The position numbers and the translations under genes are program-made. Shown piece by piece: positions 33,102 to 44,900 of a DNA stretch of 64,000 nucleotides (its first letter is position 1; the number at the start of each line of letters is the position of its first letter). Under the pieces are notes generated by a model. That model was not told where the DNA came from, ran no database searches, and worked only from the letters and a program-made list of their open reading frames with translations. The DNA lies in contig JAUMIR010000001.1 of assembly GCA_030847615.1 (NCBI GenBank), positions 179,695,001 to 179,759,000 of the forward strand, written 5' to 3'. The DNA is from Gambelia wislizenii (lineage: Eukaryota; Chordata; Lepidosauria; Squamata; Crotaphytidae).

Positions 33102-34179
33102 GTGGCTCAGCGACCATCAACGCTAAAATCATACCGCTACAAATGCCAGAAATTCTGTGCGTTCCTTGTTGCCAAGGAAATCTCCACAGTTGACACTTTG
33201 ATGCTGCTGCTTCTTGACTTTTTGGCCTCTTTGTCAATGAAAGGTCTATCACTCTCATCGGTACACACCTATGTGGCCGCAATTTCCTCTAACCTCCAAA
33301 ACCTGGGGAAAGGCTCCTGCTTCGCAGACCCGCTGGTTCCGCATTTCCTCCAGGGCTACAAGAACTTACACCCACCATTGGCTGGACTAGTCATGTCGTG
33401 GGACCTGCTGCTAGTTCTTAAAGCCATCCCATGCTCCCCCTTCGAGCCTCTGGACTTGGTGGACTTGGTGGTGCACGTCCACCGAATCCAGCAGCTCAAA
33501 GGGGGAGCATCCTTTAAGACAGCCTTCCTAGTTGCAGCTCGAAGGGGGAGCATCCTTTAAGACAGACTTCCTAGTTGCCATCACTATGGCCAGAAGGGCC
33601 AGTGAGGTTTGCGCCCTTAGGGCAGATGCCCCCTACACTCAGTTCCATGGGAGTAAGGTCATTCTTCAGCCAGATGTGGCATTCCTGCTCAAGGTGGTTT
33701 CCTCCTTTCATCTCAATCAAGACGTTGTACTCCCAGCTCTGGAAACCATGCCATCATCAAATACACCAGCGTCACATCATCCCCTAGATGTACGAGCTGC
33801 ATTGCAACTGTACCTCAACAAGACTAAGGCATTCCGCCGTACCAGTAAATTCCTTGTTTGCTATTCCAGCCCCAAAAAGGTTCTCCCTGTCTCCTCTCAA
33901 CACCTCTCCAAGTGGGTGGTTTCAACCATCAAGATCTCATACGAAGCTTCAGGCACACCCCTACCTTCTTCAATATGAAGCCATTCTACTAGAGCAACAG
34001 CTACCTCAATGGCATTCATGAATGGTGTGCCACTACCAGACATCTGCAGAATGGCTACGTGGGCGACACCACTTACCTTTGTGAAAAACTATAAGTTAGA
34101 CTCTTCCTCTAGGGATCGTGCAGCCCTGGCTAGGCAGTCCTCACACATCCATCTTTGGATGGCTGAAGAGTTTCTCTAA
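33102..34179 (+). pseudogene. DIRS tyrosine recombinase, two lesions
   Basis: This enzyme would resolve and integrate the circular DIRS DNA intermediate. The N-terminal SAM-like part reads STLKSYRYKCQKFCAFL and LSSVHTYVAAISS. The catalytic domain starts at FKTDFLVAITMARRASEVCAL (first Arg). After a TGA (33976-33978) the frame continues with HSTR (33982-33993), then GVPLPDICRMATWATP, and the tyrosine in NYKLD (34090-34092). It ends at TAA 34177-34179. The R-H-R-Y set is thus all present. The damage is a 43-bp tandem duplication (about 33498-33583) that shifts the frame, and the single TGA. Length is near normal for the family. Confidence 0.85.
33498..33583 (+). repeat. 43-bp tandem duplication inside the recombinase
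   Basis: AAGGGGGAGCATCCTTTAAG and the next about 20 bases are repeated at a spacing of 43 bp (GGGGGAGCAT at 33501 and 33544) with about three differences. Since 43 is not a multiple of three, it moves the reading frame from phase 0 to phase 1. Confidence 0.9.
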
Positions 34180-34425
34180 TCTACCTCATGTATAATACAA
34201 CTCTTATACCTGATATACTGTGTAATGTCTTTCTTGCTGGTTTGGACATCCCCATCATCCTGTCTCCTGAGCTTGTTAGTCTTGCACATTCATCTTTGGA
34301 TGACTGAAACATTCTTTAATCTACTTCAGTTATAATATAGTTTTTCTGTTCTAACATGTTGTTGTAGTGTTTTTATTGATCTGGACACTCCCACCATCCT
34401 ACCTCCTGAGCTTGTTAATCTACCC
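34144..34425 (+). repeat. 141-bp tandem repeat across DIRS recombinase stop
   Basis: Unit 1 (34144-34284) contains the last recombinase codons and stop. Unit 2 (34285-34425) repeats it with many substitutions: CATCTTTGGATG opens both, and CTCCTGAGCTTGTTA closes both. Divergence is clearly greater than for the 43-bp duplication, so this is the older event and may be a family feature. Confidence 0.85.
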
Positions 34426-34456
34426 ATTGTGTGCATTCACAGAGACCACAAACAAG

Positions 34457-34766
34457 AAGAATGGGTTGCTTACCGTAACTATAGTTCTTCAAGTGGTCTT
34501 CTGTGAATTCACACAAACCTGCCCTCCTCCCCTCTGGTGTCCTACCTCTCACTTACTTTATTTAACATGGCTAAAAGGAACTGAGCACTTGGTGAGAGGG
34601 ATGGGCTTATATGCACCAGGTGAGTGGGGCGGTGCTACTGCCCAAAAGTTTAAAATGAGGTGCTAGAAGATTCCAAAGTGCTCTATGCAGGCACAGGATT
34701 AATCTATTGTGTGAATTCACAAAAGACCACTCAAAGAACTATAGTTACAGTAAGTAACCTGTTCTT
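34457..34766. repeat. DIRS inverted 3' repeat pair
   Basis: 34457-34516 and 34707-34766 are inverted copies sharing GTAACTATAGTTCTT and GTGAATTCACAC, separated by about 190 bp. The distal one ends the element. Confidence 0.8.
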
Positions 34767-34770
34767 CCCT

Positions 34771-35583
34771 TCCCCTCATTTTATCTCCTGTGAGTTCATA
34801 ATACAGCTTGATCTATGTATAAACTGAAATGTTGGAGGGATATTGCAAAGTGTACCAAAATTTCCCATCACATCTGGCCACACCCCGACTTGTTTTCCTT
34901 CAATATTCTATACAAATTAGCATTTGGCAAATTCCTTACTGACTAAAGATAACATTTTGCAATATATTTACAGTAATGGTACCTGTGCTGTCTGGAGAAT
35001 AAGATTTTAAAAAGCACTAGAGCTACCTTTTAGTATCTCTACAAGAGTTGAAGGGACTATAGTGATGCAGTGAAATTAAAACAGAGAAAATTGATGTTTT
35101 CCTACAAACACAAACTCCCTTGTTATTTCTTTCTCATCATAGTTTAATCCTTTCAATGGTGAGCTTCAAAATAGGTTGCATAGATAGGCATGGAGCAGGA
35201 ATGTGTCCACAGTAAGTTTTAATACAAACCCACCTAATTTATTATTTCCTGAACCAGTACATAAACTGAAGTACAGCTGTCCTTTGTTTATGTGCTTCTA
35301 ATATTTTTTTTATGTCAAGGGATCTCTTTGCAAGCTCGAAAAGGTTTTCTGGGAACCATCCAAGCAAGACATTTACTCAAGGAAAACAGGGGGTGGGGAG
35401 AGAGAAGAAAAATCTCTGGGGAAATTAGCAAAATTCTCCCAGCGACTAGTTCTCAGATTTATAGAGTAGCACTGGGACCTCTTTTCTGGTGAGTCTTTTA
35501 CAAGAACATTACTTTTTTGAAAGTAATTTAGTATATAACTTGTTACAACATGCATCCTTTCTTCCATTGCCCTTGCAGTTGTT
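34771..35583. other. Unassigned interval
   Basis: No repeat or gene recognised; the 66-codon plus frame at 35292-35492 has no motif. Confidence 0.4.
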
Positions 35584-35745
35584 GATGTTGTTATATTCCC
35601 TTTTTCTGTGTTTGGGATTCACAGTGGCTTAAAACAGTTAAAACAGACATGGTAAAAATTCACAGTACAAGTATACAGAAGTTAAAAGGCAATTAAACTA
35701 CCATAAAATTAAAACCATTTAAAAATACAACCCATTTAAACAATA
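35584..35745 (-). mobile_element. Possible L2-like LINE 3' tail
   Basis: GTTTGGGATTCACAGTGGCTT followed by AACAGTTAAAAC and AAATTAAAACCATTTAAAA resembles the antisense L2 tail at 24.2/24.8 kb. Weak. Confidence 0.3.
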
Positions 35746-35884
35746 ACAGCAACAATAGAAGTCCAGTACCTTTTCTCCCTAAAAATATTAATTCTTAAAG
35801 GCTTTCCTGAATCATTATGGTCGTTGTTGTCATTGTTGTCATCAGTATTCTTTACCCGCCTGTGAAAAGACAATAAGAAAACTG

Positions 35885-36050
35885 GTAGTCTGGTATTTGT
35901 AGTTTGGTGAGGCACAAGAGTTCTCTGATACAAAAGGGTTAATACCTCACATAACTACAAATACCAGAATTCTATAGGCTAGAACTATGGTGGATGAAGT
36001 AGTGTCAAACTATTACTGTATATTTCTGCAGTGTGGCCAGGCCCTTTGAA
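35885..36050. mobile_element. Degraded T6-family MITE
   Basis: GGTATTTGTAGTTTGGTGAGG and the inverted CTACAAATACCAGAATTC are present, with TGCAGTGTGGCCAGGCCC at the right end. The left end is missing or too diverged to place. Confidence 0.45.
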
Positions 36051-36059
36051 TTCTACTAG

Positions 36060-36480
36060 TGTGCAAAGAACTCCTGGCTGTTGCCAAGACCTGAGATTTC
36101 AGGTTCAGGGTTGAATCCAGGAACACCTATGGGCCTGTGTCTTCAGGAAGAGTGTAACCACATCTGGCACATGCTGAATTCCTATTTCCTGAATTGCCTT
36201 TTGATTGACCAGGAACACCTGTGTCTTGTCTTCATATAACTTTCAATGTGTTCATCCTCATTACAGACCATTACAGATGACAGATATAGGACTAAACAGA
36301 TTCCTTGGAGTAAGGTGGAAAGGAGTAATAGCTGAGTGTTGCCCGCAAGCTGATGGCACCAGATCCCAAAACTCCAGATGTTATCTTCTAGCAATTTCAC
36401 GTATATATTAAATAGCATGGTGGATAGATCCAAACCCTGAGAGACCCCACTGACCAATTACAGGGTCCGCAGATTTGTTT
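36060..36480 (-). pseudogene. L2 LINE reverse transcriptase fragment
   Basis: The minus strand reads SGVSQGLDLSTMLFNIYVKLLED and then CHQLAGNTQLLLL. In L2 this is the SGVPQGS...LFNIYMKPL block and the YADDTQL box. Here YADD has become LAGN, so both catalytic aspartates are gone. It continues towards 36180 as HIES..KTRHRCSW-like sequence with frame errors. Confidence 0.75.
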
Positions 36481-36667
36481 GTTTTTTAAAGCAACAAATT
36501 ATGTTGCTTTTTTCCCCCTTGGGAAAATGTACAGCGTTTTTAAGAGTATGCTCAAAACATCTCTATAAATTCTGGAAAACACTCATAAATCTTTTCTTTA
36601 AAAGTAATTGGAAAGCATTACAACATCCCCCAAAAGGTAGCATCCTCCTGTAGTTATGCTACTTTTA

Positions 36668-37275
36668 GGAATTTATCAAATGCAGCAAAAATCACAGGTT
36701 TATGACATCATGATAGCATGAACAGGCACAGCTATCACATGATGTCGTCATCTTTGTGTGGTTACTCTGTGCCCCAACCACGAACAAGGCATTGCTTCTA
36801 TTTGATGGGACAAGCCATCAATAGATCGTCAATATTGCTCTTTTTTTGCAGTATTGAGGGCATGTGAAAACATGTCCTGTTGTAATCACAAAATAACAGT
36901 GTGAATGGGTAGGCCTCCGTGAGAAAAAGTCCAGGTGAGAACGTGAAAATTAAGCACAGGATGCTCTTTTTATGAACATTCTCATTTAGTTTCAATATTT
37001 TTATGTTTGTTCAGTGCTTGTGTGTTCATTTACTTTGTTACTTAATGAGTTTTTGGAGTTTTAAGTGTGCACACATCTTTCTCAGGAAAACTGCTGAAAT
37101 CTCACCCATGCTAAATCACTCCTGTTCTTAAAGTGTTGTGGTCATCGTGTGATAATTCTTTGGCAGTTCTTTTATGTGATTACAGCAACATGTGATAGTA
37201 TAATAGTGTCATGATGTTTTTGCTTTCCTCACTTGCAGAATTACAGCATTTTTGCACACTAGTCTGATAACGTCC
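36668..37275 (-). mobile_element. T5-family non-autonomous DNA element, copy 1
   Basis: The right end, read inverted, is GGACGTTATCAGACTAG; the left end is GGAATTTATCAAATG. The whole interior aligns inverted with 58497-59107 (AAAGAGCATCCTGTG, CCATTCACACTGT and GTAATTCTGCAA recur). Flanks are TTA and TTG. Confidence 0.7.
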
Positions 37276-39742
37276 TTGGAATATACCTTTGGAATGTAAC
37301 TTTTTCTTATAGCACCATTAATTCCAAATGCTCGCGCCTACTAGCAGGCAGAATTTCATGGCTTCTTTAGAAGGAAAGAGTCAATTGCTGAATTTGTGCC
37401 AGCCATACCATGATTAAAAACACAGGAGTGTTGTCCATGGGAAAAGTGGCAGCCCAGTCGGCATCCCTAGTAGACATTTAACGGGAGGGGAGTTCCACTT
37501 TAAAAACGTCCTTCAGTTGTCTTGTATGTTAGTCCTAGACTCTTGAGCCATAATACAGCTTTTTATCCCACCACCCCTTTCACCATCAAACAATATTTAT
37601 TTACCCATATAACTCTCATGTTTGCCATACTATATTGGCATTGACAGTGTGTGAAAGAGATGCAAACCACCCAGATCCTTGGAGCTTATGCTGCCTGTGC
37701 TCTTTCTGAAAAAATTATACCTTGCGGCATAATGCCTGAAAATTCATGGTGTGTGAGCCAAGCACTTGGGAGGATACCTGTGTTCTGCTGATAGTTTAGG
37801 GACAAGCTAGGATGCTGATTAATGAGTGAATATTTACAGGTCCGCATTATACTCCAGAAGCTGATTAGAGGGTCTCTGACTCACCATAAAATCTGCTTGA
37901 GAGCAACTTGTATGTAATTGTGACCTATCTAGTGGTGCCAAGATCAGCTAATGAGCCTTAAGATATTATTCATTGGTTGGAGTGCCCAGTTAGAGTTCAT
38001 TAAAAGCATTTATGATCAGCCAAAAATATTGTTATCGTCATAAGCATCCCTTTGCAGAATTGCTATACTGTCTCTGCAAACTGCTTGCAGTTCTTTGGAT
38101 CTAATTTTAGCTTTTAATTCATTCTTTATGTGGTGTGCTTTCCCTCCCTCCTATTTTATATTATTTGAGAAAAAGTCTTCAGGCCAAAATATTTGAAGAA
38201 ACACAAGCATATAAACACAAGGAAGTGATTGGCTTGTATAATTGTACAGAAAATTCTTCTTTTATCTGGTTTACTGTAGGACACTAGGTCAAGGATACAT
38301 AGATGGAAGTTAATTGAAGGGAAGAAATACATCATACTCCCACTTCCAATAAATTAACTATCCATTAACTGTTCAACAGAGATGATTCTACAAAAAGACT
38401 GCAAGGAGAGATTAAGGGACATTTTGTTGATCTGCAGGGTAATATATGTATTTATATAATGTGTCAGTTAAGTTATGAGAAAAAAGAATAGGAATAACAT
38501 TTTAAAATAAAATATCAGATGGTGGTTGATAGCTTACAACTGTGTTTACTAGTGCAACATTGTTGTTAGCCTGATAGAAAACAGTATTTAATTTTTTGAA
38601 TGTATGAAGTAAATGTCTTGTGCTTGGATATCTAGAAAATGCAGTCAAACCTATTTAAAAGGCATTTTGAAAGACTGAAGGTAAAAGTCAACCTTCAGCC
38701 TTACCATAGGAGTAGTTTCTCTTTTTCTGGCAATGGTGGTTTTTGTTTTAAATAGAACAGCAAGTACTTCTTGTTGCAGTGTCAGCTGGCCCTCATAATG
38801 TAAACCAAGCAAACTTACAAATGAAAAGGACTTTCATTTGTAAGTCACACAATTTGATGCACTGAGGAGAGAGGGAGAGGGAGGGAGGGAGGAGCCCTGC
38901 CTAGTCATTTGCATGTCCATGAATATGGATAAAAGGGGGGCACACAAGTGTGCATGTTAGCAATACCCACAACATCCCGATATACCCCAGTGTTCTTTAG
39001 AATGAACAAAGGTCTGCAAAGGATATGTGAGCACATTCTGCTGCACAAATAGAGTTTCCATGATCAGAAACCCTACCTTATTATGGTTTGACATCTGTAA
39101 GCACAGTCAGAGGGATGCACTTACTGAGCTTTTTGCAGACCTTCATAATAAACACATGCACAGAGATGTTGCGGGGAGAGCTTTCATGCATGCCATATGT
39201 CTCCCCATTTATCCATACCCATGAACAGATTGAAGCTTTCATAGAGCTGCACTGCTAGAGTGCTGGATGTAGTATTGGAGGAATGCTACTGAATGCCTCA
39301 ATGTCAGGATGTGTTTTGTTGACTATGTTGTTTTGTTTTGATGGGATACTCTTACCATGATATTAGCAGCATATCTTATAATATAGATTTTATTATGTTA
39401 AGTGTGCATGAGATATATATTCACTAGCAGATTCTATAATATTTTGAGCACAGACATTTTTGTCAGTTGTCATAAAATTACTGGACAATCAAAGGAATGA
39501 AAAGAAGTAAGGATGAGAAGCCCAACTGAGTTTGAATACCTATTTAATTGCAAATTTTAAAGCAGGATTTTTTTTCTGAAAAAATCTGCAGATTGACATA
39601 GTAATGGAGGGGGGGATGATTGCCCATCCCTAATGTTCCCTAAAGAACATGGTTTGTATACAATCACCAGTTTCTCCTGGCTGAAACCCTGGAGAGCTAT
39701 TGCCACTCACTTGAGACTACACTGATGCAGATAGACTAGTAT
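37276..39742. other. Unassigned low-repeat block (2.5 kb)
   Basis: No repeat recognised from 37280 to 38800. A perfect hairpin is at 38813-38845 and a GAGG-rich run at about 38870-38895. No plausible exon. Confidence 0.45.
38813..38845. repeat. Perfect 14-bp-arm hairpin
   Basis: ACTTACAAATGAAA (38813-38826) and TTTCATTTGTAAGT (38832-38845) are perfect complements around AGGAC. Confidence 0.9.
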
Positions 39743-40358
39743 GGACGTTTTCAGTCAGTGCCTTTTGCCCCATTCCTGACTCACTACCGCCACACCCGTT
39801 CCTGACACAGAATCAAGGAAAATGTTTCATACACTTATCTTGATCATGCAGCAGGAATGTCCTCCCCCTCCCTCCACTGGCTGGGAGTAAATGCAGCCGT
39901 CGTAAGGCTGCATTTATGACCCAGAAATGAAATCCTGCTCATTTTCATGAGAGAATGGTGTCACAGGAATTTAAAAAATAAAAAATAAATGTAAAAAAAA
40001 AAAGCCCCCATACAATTTTTTTTTTAAAAAAAGTAACCTGGAGAGGGGGGGGCAAGGATGCCCCTTACCTCCTTGTCCAAATCTCCACAGGAAGTGTTCT
40101 GAATGGACCTCCCCCCCCCACAGCAGGCACTTTCTAGAAGCCTTGGAATGGGGCTCCTTTTCCCACACTCATGAGTCCGTGATAGACACGAAACAGGTGT
40201 TCTATTCACGATGTTTCACCGTGAATACTATATTACTGGAGAAGAACAGGGGCAGCACGGGAACAGGACAGACAGGGTCAACGTTGTCTGAAATAGAGAG
40301 CCTTTTTTGACCCTGTTCTATGCCTGCCACGGAATATAGAGCCCATCTGAAAATCTCC
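39743..40358 (+). mobile_element. T3-family non-autonomous DNA element, copy 2
   Basis: Termini are GGACGTTTTCAGTCAG and inverted GGAGATTTTCAGATGGG. TAT flanks both sides (39740-39742 and 40359-40361). The interior matches the 20.76 kb copy (AATGCAGCCGTCGTAAGGCT, GGGTCAACGTTGTCTGAAA) but lacks its octamer array. Confidence 0.85.
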
Positions 40359-40361
40359 TAT

Positions 40362-41560
40362 GACTTGGTATAAAACAGCTTCTTATAGTCCTGTACTACA
40401 GACTGGAACATAGAATGCAATCAAAACACTAAGTTCTGGACACAGAAACTACTCACCTCATAACTCCAACATACAGTTAACAGAGGTGTGTGCACCTAAG
40501 CTGGTGTAACAGGGTGATGTTGCAAATAACGACTGGCTGAGTGTACCTATGTGTGTCAGCCTGAAAAGCTAGTAAACTACAAAGTTCAAAACATCCCATC
40601 AGCTATGTATGGCAGCACACCAACATAATAAACCTTCCCACTTTTGCTTCTTTCCTGGGACCGCCAAAACAAGGCTTCTAGAAAGTCATAACAAATGGTA
40701 TGAAAACTGGTTATGCAGGCATGGTCTAGCAATATAATCAATATCTTCATTATCATCAGTAGTGTATACCAAAGCTTTACTCTTTCCCCCCCCCACCAAA
40801 AAAAGAAAACATTTTCTGGAATTATGGGCCTATTCATGAAGTACTTATGGTATTTTTAATGGCAATTGGACAAGAATTCAATGACTGTTGGTTATAAGTG
40901 AATCTTATCTCAAATACTCTAAGGAGGAATATATCAACACTCCTACAGTGATAATACTGTAATTTAATTTTGCTTTGGAGCCATTAATGTAGTATGGTAT
41001 AGCATTAAGTGCACTACAAAAACACTAGTAATATTTTATTCACAGTGACAGAAAGGTAACAAAGATCATAAGAACCACTTGAAAATTTGTGGAGAAGAGT
41101 TTCCATTCTTTTTTATGAGCTGGTCATGATAGTTATTTTAAGTCAGAGGAAAGAAACGTAAAACATCTCAAAAGCACTCATTCAAGTTGGCCAGATGCTG
41201 GTGTGTGTGCAATGCAGATCACTACGGGTCTTTTTTAGGCATTGTTATCTTTTTAAGAGGAAATAAAATATATTGGATAGAATCAGTCCTTTTTCTGCCC
41301 TTAAGATTTCAAGTTTTGTGTAGAAACAAAAATCTATATCAACTGTTAGATCATAATGGCCACAATAGTTGTAATGGTGTTATTTCAGAAGCTTAAACAA
41401 AAATCAATTTTTTCCTCTGTCACACATACAAGCCAGGTATATAACACTATTGCCGTTCTAAAGTGATGCATGATGATATGCACAAAATACACCCTGCTGC
41501 TCCATTCTCTTCTCTGCACAATACTGTAACAGCTTCTCTTTGGCCTTGTACACTCCCTGA
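40362..41560. other. Unassigned interval
   Basis: No gene or repeat recognised; a C-run lies at about 40788-40795. Confidence 0.4.
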
Positions 41561-42255
41561 GGAGATTATCAGACTGGAATGAAAAAAAAAGTGTTCCTGT
41601 CCCACAATCTCTACTCCTGCCCTGCCCCATCCCTGTCACGACACAATCACCCTCCCCACTGCAATTACCACCTCTTCCATCATTCCGGCAGCACAGGAGT
41701 GAACCGAGCTATAATGGAGCTCCCTTCACTTTCTGGATTGAAATCCCACAGATTCTCACAAGAAGACACGAGCGTGTGAAATTAAAAAATAAAAAGAACA
41801 TGAAAAAAATTACAGCAAGCACAAAAACACACTTTAAAAGGTAGAAGTAACCCAGGGAGGGTCATACAAAGTGTGTCACTTATGTGAATGTCCCAATCTC
41901 ACCTGGGAGTGTTCTGGCAGGGACCTCCCATAGACTCTGGAATCTCACCAGCCTAATGGGGCAGCTTTTCGCTTGCAGGAAAATCCGTGACAGAAACGGA
42001 ATGAAGGATTCGTGATTTCCTGCATGGCAGGGGGTTGGACTTGATGGCCCTTGTGGTATCTTCCAACTCTGCAATTCTATGATTCTATGATTCTATGATC
42101 TATTGACGGCCTATCCCATCAATAAAAAGCAGCGCCAGCAGAATGGCAGCAGAACGGGTGCATAACAATGGGGGAACAACATTGTCTGAAAAGGGAACCC
42201 TTTTGCAATCTCCTGGAATTTTGTAACAACACTTTTAATGCATCTGATAATCTCC
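41561..42255 (+). mobile_element. T4-family non-autonomous DNA element, copy 2
   Basis: Termini are GGAGATTATCAGACTGG and inverted GGAGATTATCAGATGC. TGA flanks both sides (41558-41560, 42256-42258). It aligns with the 23.15 kb copy throughout, except for an inserted CR1 tail at about 42008-42099. Confidence 0.85.
42008..42099 (+). mobile_element. CR1 3' tail nested in T4 element
   Basis: Only about 90 bp of CR1 3' UTR remain: TTCCTGCATGGCAGGGGGTT through GATGGCCCTTGTGG and an ATTCTATG repeat tail. The T4 copy at 23 kb has no such insert at the equivalent site (between GATGCATTGATGG and the AATAAAAAGCAG block). Confidence 0.85.
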
Positions 42256-42258
42256 TGA

Positions 42259-43161
42259 GATTCTTTCTTTTCAGGCCAAGGGTCCATAGATTATAACATG
42301 CATTTACTGCTCCACAAGTTGCATGTGAAAATTAATGTACTGCCCTCTGATCCTAAAAGATGCATCTAGTCAGCACAGTGCAGTAGAACATAAATACGCC
42401 CAAGAAAATGGTTGGTGCTGTACAGTAGATAATAATCCCATCATACCACATGGAGGGCAGGGTACACCTCATGTATTTAGCCCAAACTCATATGGCTGCT
42501 ATACAACAGAGTTTTGAATACAATGAAAAGTCCAGTGTTTTAGCAAAGCCAGGGCTTGCAGGTTGAAGCCCTAGTACTCTTTGATTAGCAGGGACAATGA
42601 TATTAGTTGCCATCTACTTCCCACCAAGCTTCTCTGTTCCATCTGAGTTTAGCTGTAATCCTTACAGTAACTAGAGGGCAAATGGATATACTAATCATCA
42701 ATGTACTGTTATGAATTGTACTCTGTTATTATCCTAAATGTTTGGAAAAGGAAGAGGCTTGGATTTAATGGGCAATGAAGAACCATTCACGTTACAAAAT
42801 ACCTGATCCTAGCAGAGGTGAAAACTTACAGGTTTTTTTAAAAAATAAATATAATGATTAACATGGATGCCTGCATTTTTTTTAAAAAAAATCTTCATTT
42901 GTCACTATAGAGACTGTTATGGTGAGAGCCAGGACTTCAGCATTTCCAACTATAGTGCTAGAGCAGGCTGTGTGGAATCATATTTTCATGCATCAGTTGC
43001 TGCCATTAGATTAAATCTGTCTATGACAAGCTGACTGTATTCCTGTAGCTTCATTGAAAATGCCACAGGCTAAACAGGTAGAAAGTCACAAACAAACCAT
43101 GCATGCAAATGTCCATATGTCCTGCATGGTATTGACACACACAACCACACTGCCTCTTGTA
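42259..43161. other. Unassigned interval
   Basis: Nothing recognised; T/A runs near 42833-42845 and 42877-42892. Confidence 0.4.
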
Positions 43162-44085
43162 CAAGGCCTGTCTATTAAATAGCGAGACTGGTGTAATAAA
43201 CCATTTTTATTTATATGTATGATATTATAATGCTTGTTGCCTTCAATATACTCTGCATTCACATTCACACACTGATGCAGTCTTGTTTTCCATGGTGAAA
43301 GGCATGGAGCCGATCGGTTTCTGTCAGTTGTGTCAACACATCTGCCGTTTTCTTTGTACTGCATCAATTGACTCAAAAAGTGTTCCTTTAAGTACCAATT
43401 TCAATTTAGGGAAAAGAAAAAAGTTGTGTGGTGTCAAATCTGGCAAATATGAAAGATGTTCAAGTGTAGTAATGCATTTATCAGCCAAAAACTGCTTCAC
43501 AGAAAGTGCTGCATGAGCAGGTACATTTTCTTGATGAAGAATGAAAACATTTCCCCACAGTTCTAGCCTTTTTTTCCTGATTCTTTCTCACAGCTTTGTC
43601 AAAACTTCCTTAGAATAATGCTGGTTCACTGGCTGTGTTCTGGAACCCATTCTGCCAAAATTATGCCCTTAATTTCAAAAAACCCAATGAGCATGGCTTT
43701 GAATGTGGACTTGCTTTGATGTGCTTTTTTCATTCTTTGTGATGATGGTGTTTTCCAGTGCATTGATTATCATTTTGTCTCTGGATCATTCTGGAAGGTC
43801 CAAGGTTTCATTACAAATGATGATTTTTTGAAAAATGTTTGGGTCCACCTCAAGTTGCTGCAGAATGTCACATTGCTCGACTTAAACATAGCATTTTTGT
43901 GGCACACAACAGACAACACAGCTGCTTGAAATGCTGACTGCCAATTAACTGAACAGCTAAGAGTGTTCATGTTTATCATGCAGGTTCAGACATGTTCAAG
44001 GTCACCACTGAAGCATTCACAATCGGTTTCCCTGATTTGTCTGAAAGGTAGAAACACAGTCTTGTTATTTAATAGACAGACCTTA
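43162..44085 (-). pseudogene. mariner-like transposon with dead transposase
   Basis: Termini CAAGGCCTGTCTATTAAATA and inverted TAAGGTCTGTCTATTAAATA match over about 20 bp and are flanked by TA. The minus strand carries transposase fragments ordered CNETL (normally GDETW, first D), HQENVPAHAALSVKQFLA (normally HDNAPAH, second D) and LEHLSYLPDLTPHNFFLFPKLK (normally CDYHLF-type, third D). The three catalytic aspartates are N, E and N, so it is inactive. At about 924 bp it is shorter than a standard roughly 1.3 kb mariner and lacks most of the N-terminal DNA-binding domain. Confidence 0.85.
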
Positions 44086-44129
44086 TATATTGTCCATGAT
44101 AAATTCATCCTCCATGAATTTATCAAGTT

Positions 44130-44900
44130 GCCTTTAAAGCCATTCAAGTCACTTCATCTTCTGTTCATGAATTCCACACTTTAACTATGTGCTCTGTGAA
44201 GAAATTCTTCCTTTTTTAATCTTGAATCTTTTACCATTCAGCGTCAGTAGATGACTCCAGGTTCAATATTATAACAAAATCTATTTTCTCCACAGCATGT
44301 ATCACTGTATTCTCTTCTATGAGGTCTCCCCTTATTCGCCTTTTCCTCCAAGCTAAACAGCCTCAAACATTGAAATCTTTCCTTGTCAGAGTGCTGTTCT
44401 ATCCCCTTGATTATTTTGCCCTTTCACGCACCCAAGTCAACTCTTACATAACTTGTCAGGTGTGGTGACCAGAACTATACATAGTATTCCATGTGTGTTC
44501 TTGCCATAGATTTGTATAAGGGTAGTATAATCTTGGCACTTTTTATTTATTTTTCTAATTTTGCCCAAACCTGGAATTTGCCTTTTAAAAAAGTACACAA
44601 AGCAACAGCTGCTTTGTTTTGACATTTTTCATAAGGTATTCTACCATAACCACAATGAGATTATTCATAACCCCCCAATCTCATTTTAAGCCAGTCTTCT
44701 CTATCTCAGACTCCATCACTAAACTTGTGAAGTTGAATTATTTTGCCCCACTTCACACTTGATTACATGCATCACATGATGATATGCCCCATTTCACATT
44801 TGATTATGCTGAACCTTATTTGCCATTTTAATGCTGTTTCAGCCAGATATACTTTGGAAGCTCTTAACAAAATGCCCTTACAACCAAACCTGCCTCACTA
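44130..44900 (-). mobile_element. Old CR1/L3-like LINE 3' region
   Basis: Antisense phrases such as AGGTCTCCCCTTATTCGCCT, GTGACCAGAACTATACATAGT and ATAGATTTGTATAAGGG match what I recall of ancient CR1/L3-type LINE 3' ends. The order is right for a continuous but highly diverged copy. It starts about 45 bp beyond the mariner. Confidence 0.6.

Larger units (their letters stand above)
31120..34770 (+). mobile_element. DIRS-type tyrosine-recombinase retrotransposon (decayed)
   Basis: In order it holds a gag remnant (31.3-32.0 kb), the RT thumb and RNase H (32.04-32.8 kb), a linker, and a tyrosine recombinase (33.1-34.18 kb). A 3' region follows with inverted 59-60 bp repeats (34457-34516 and 34707-34766). 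The gag C-terminus and RT palm with its YVDD-type box are missing by internal deletion near 32.03 kb. The 5' terminal repeat is not seen. The two inverted 3' repeats are about 85-90% complementary, both with AACTATAGTTCTT. Confidence 0.85.

Noticed and set aside
43283..43516. 77-codon plus frame at the mariner
   Set aside because: It is antisense to recognisable mariner transposase codons.
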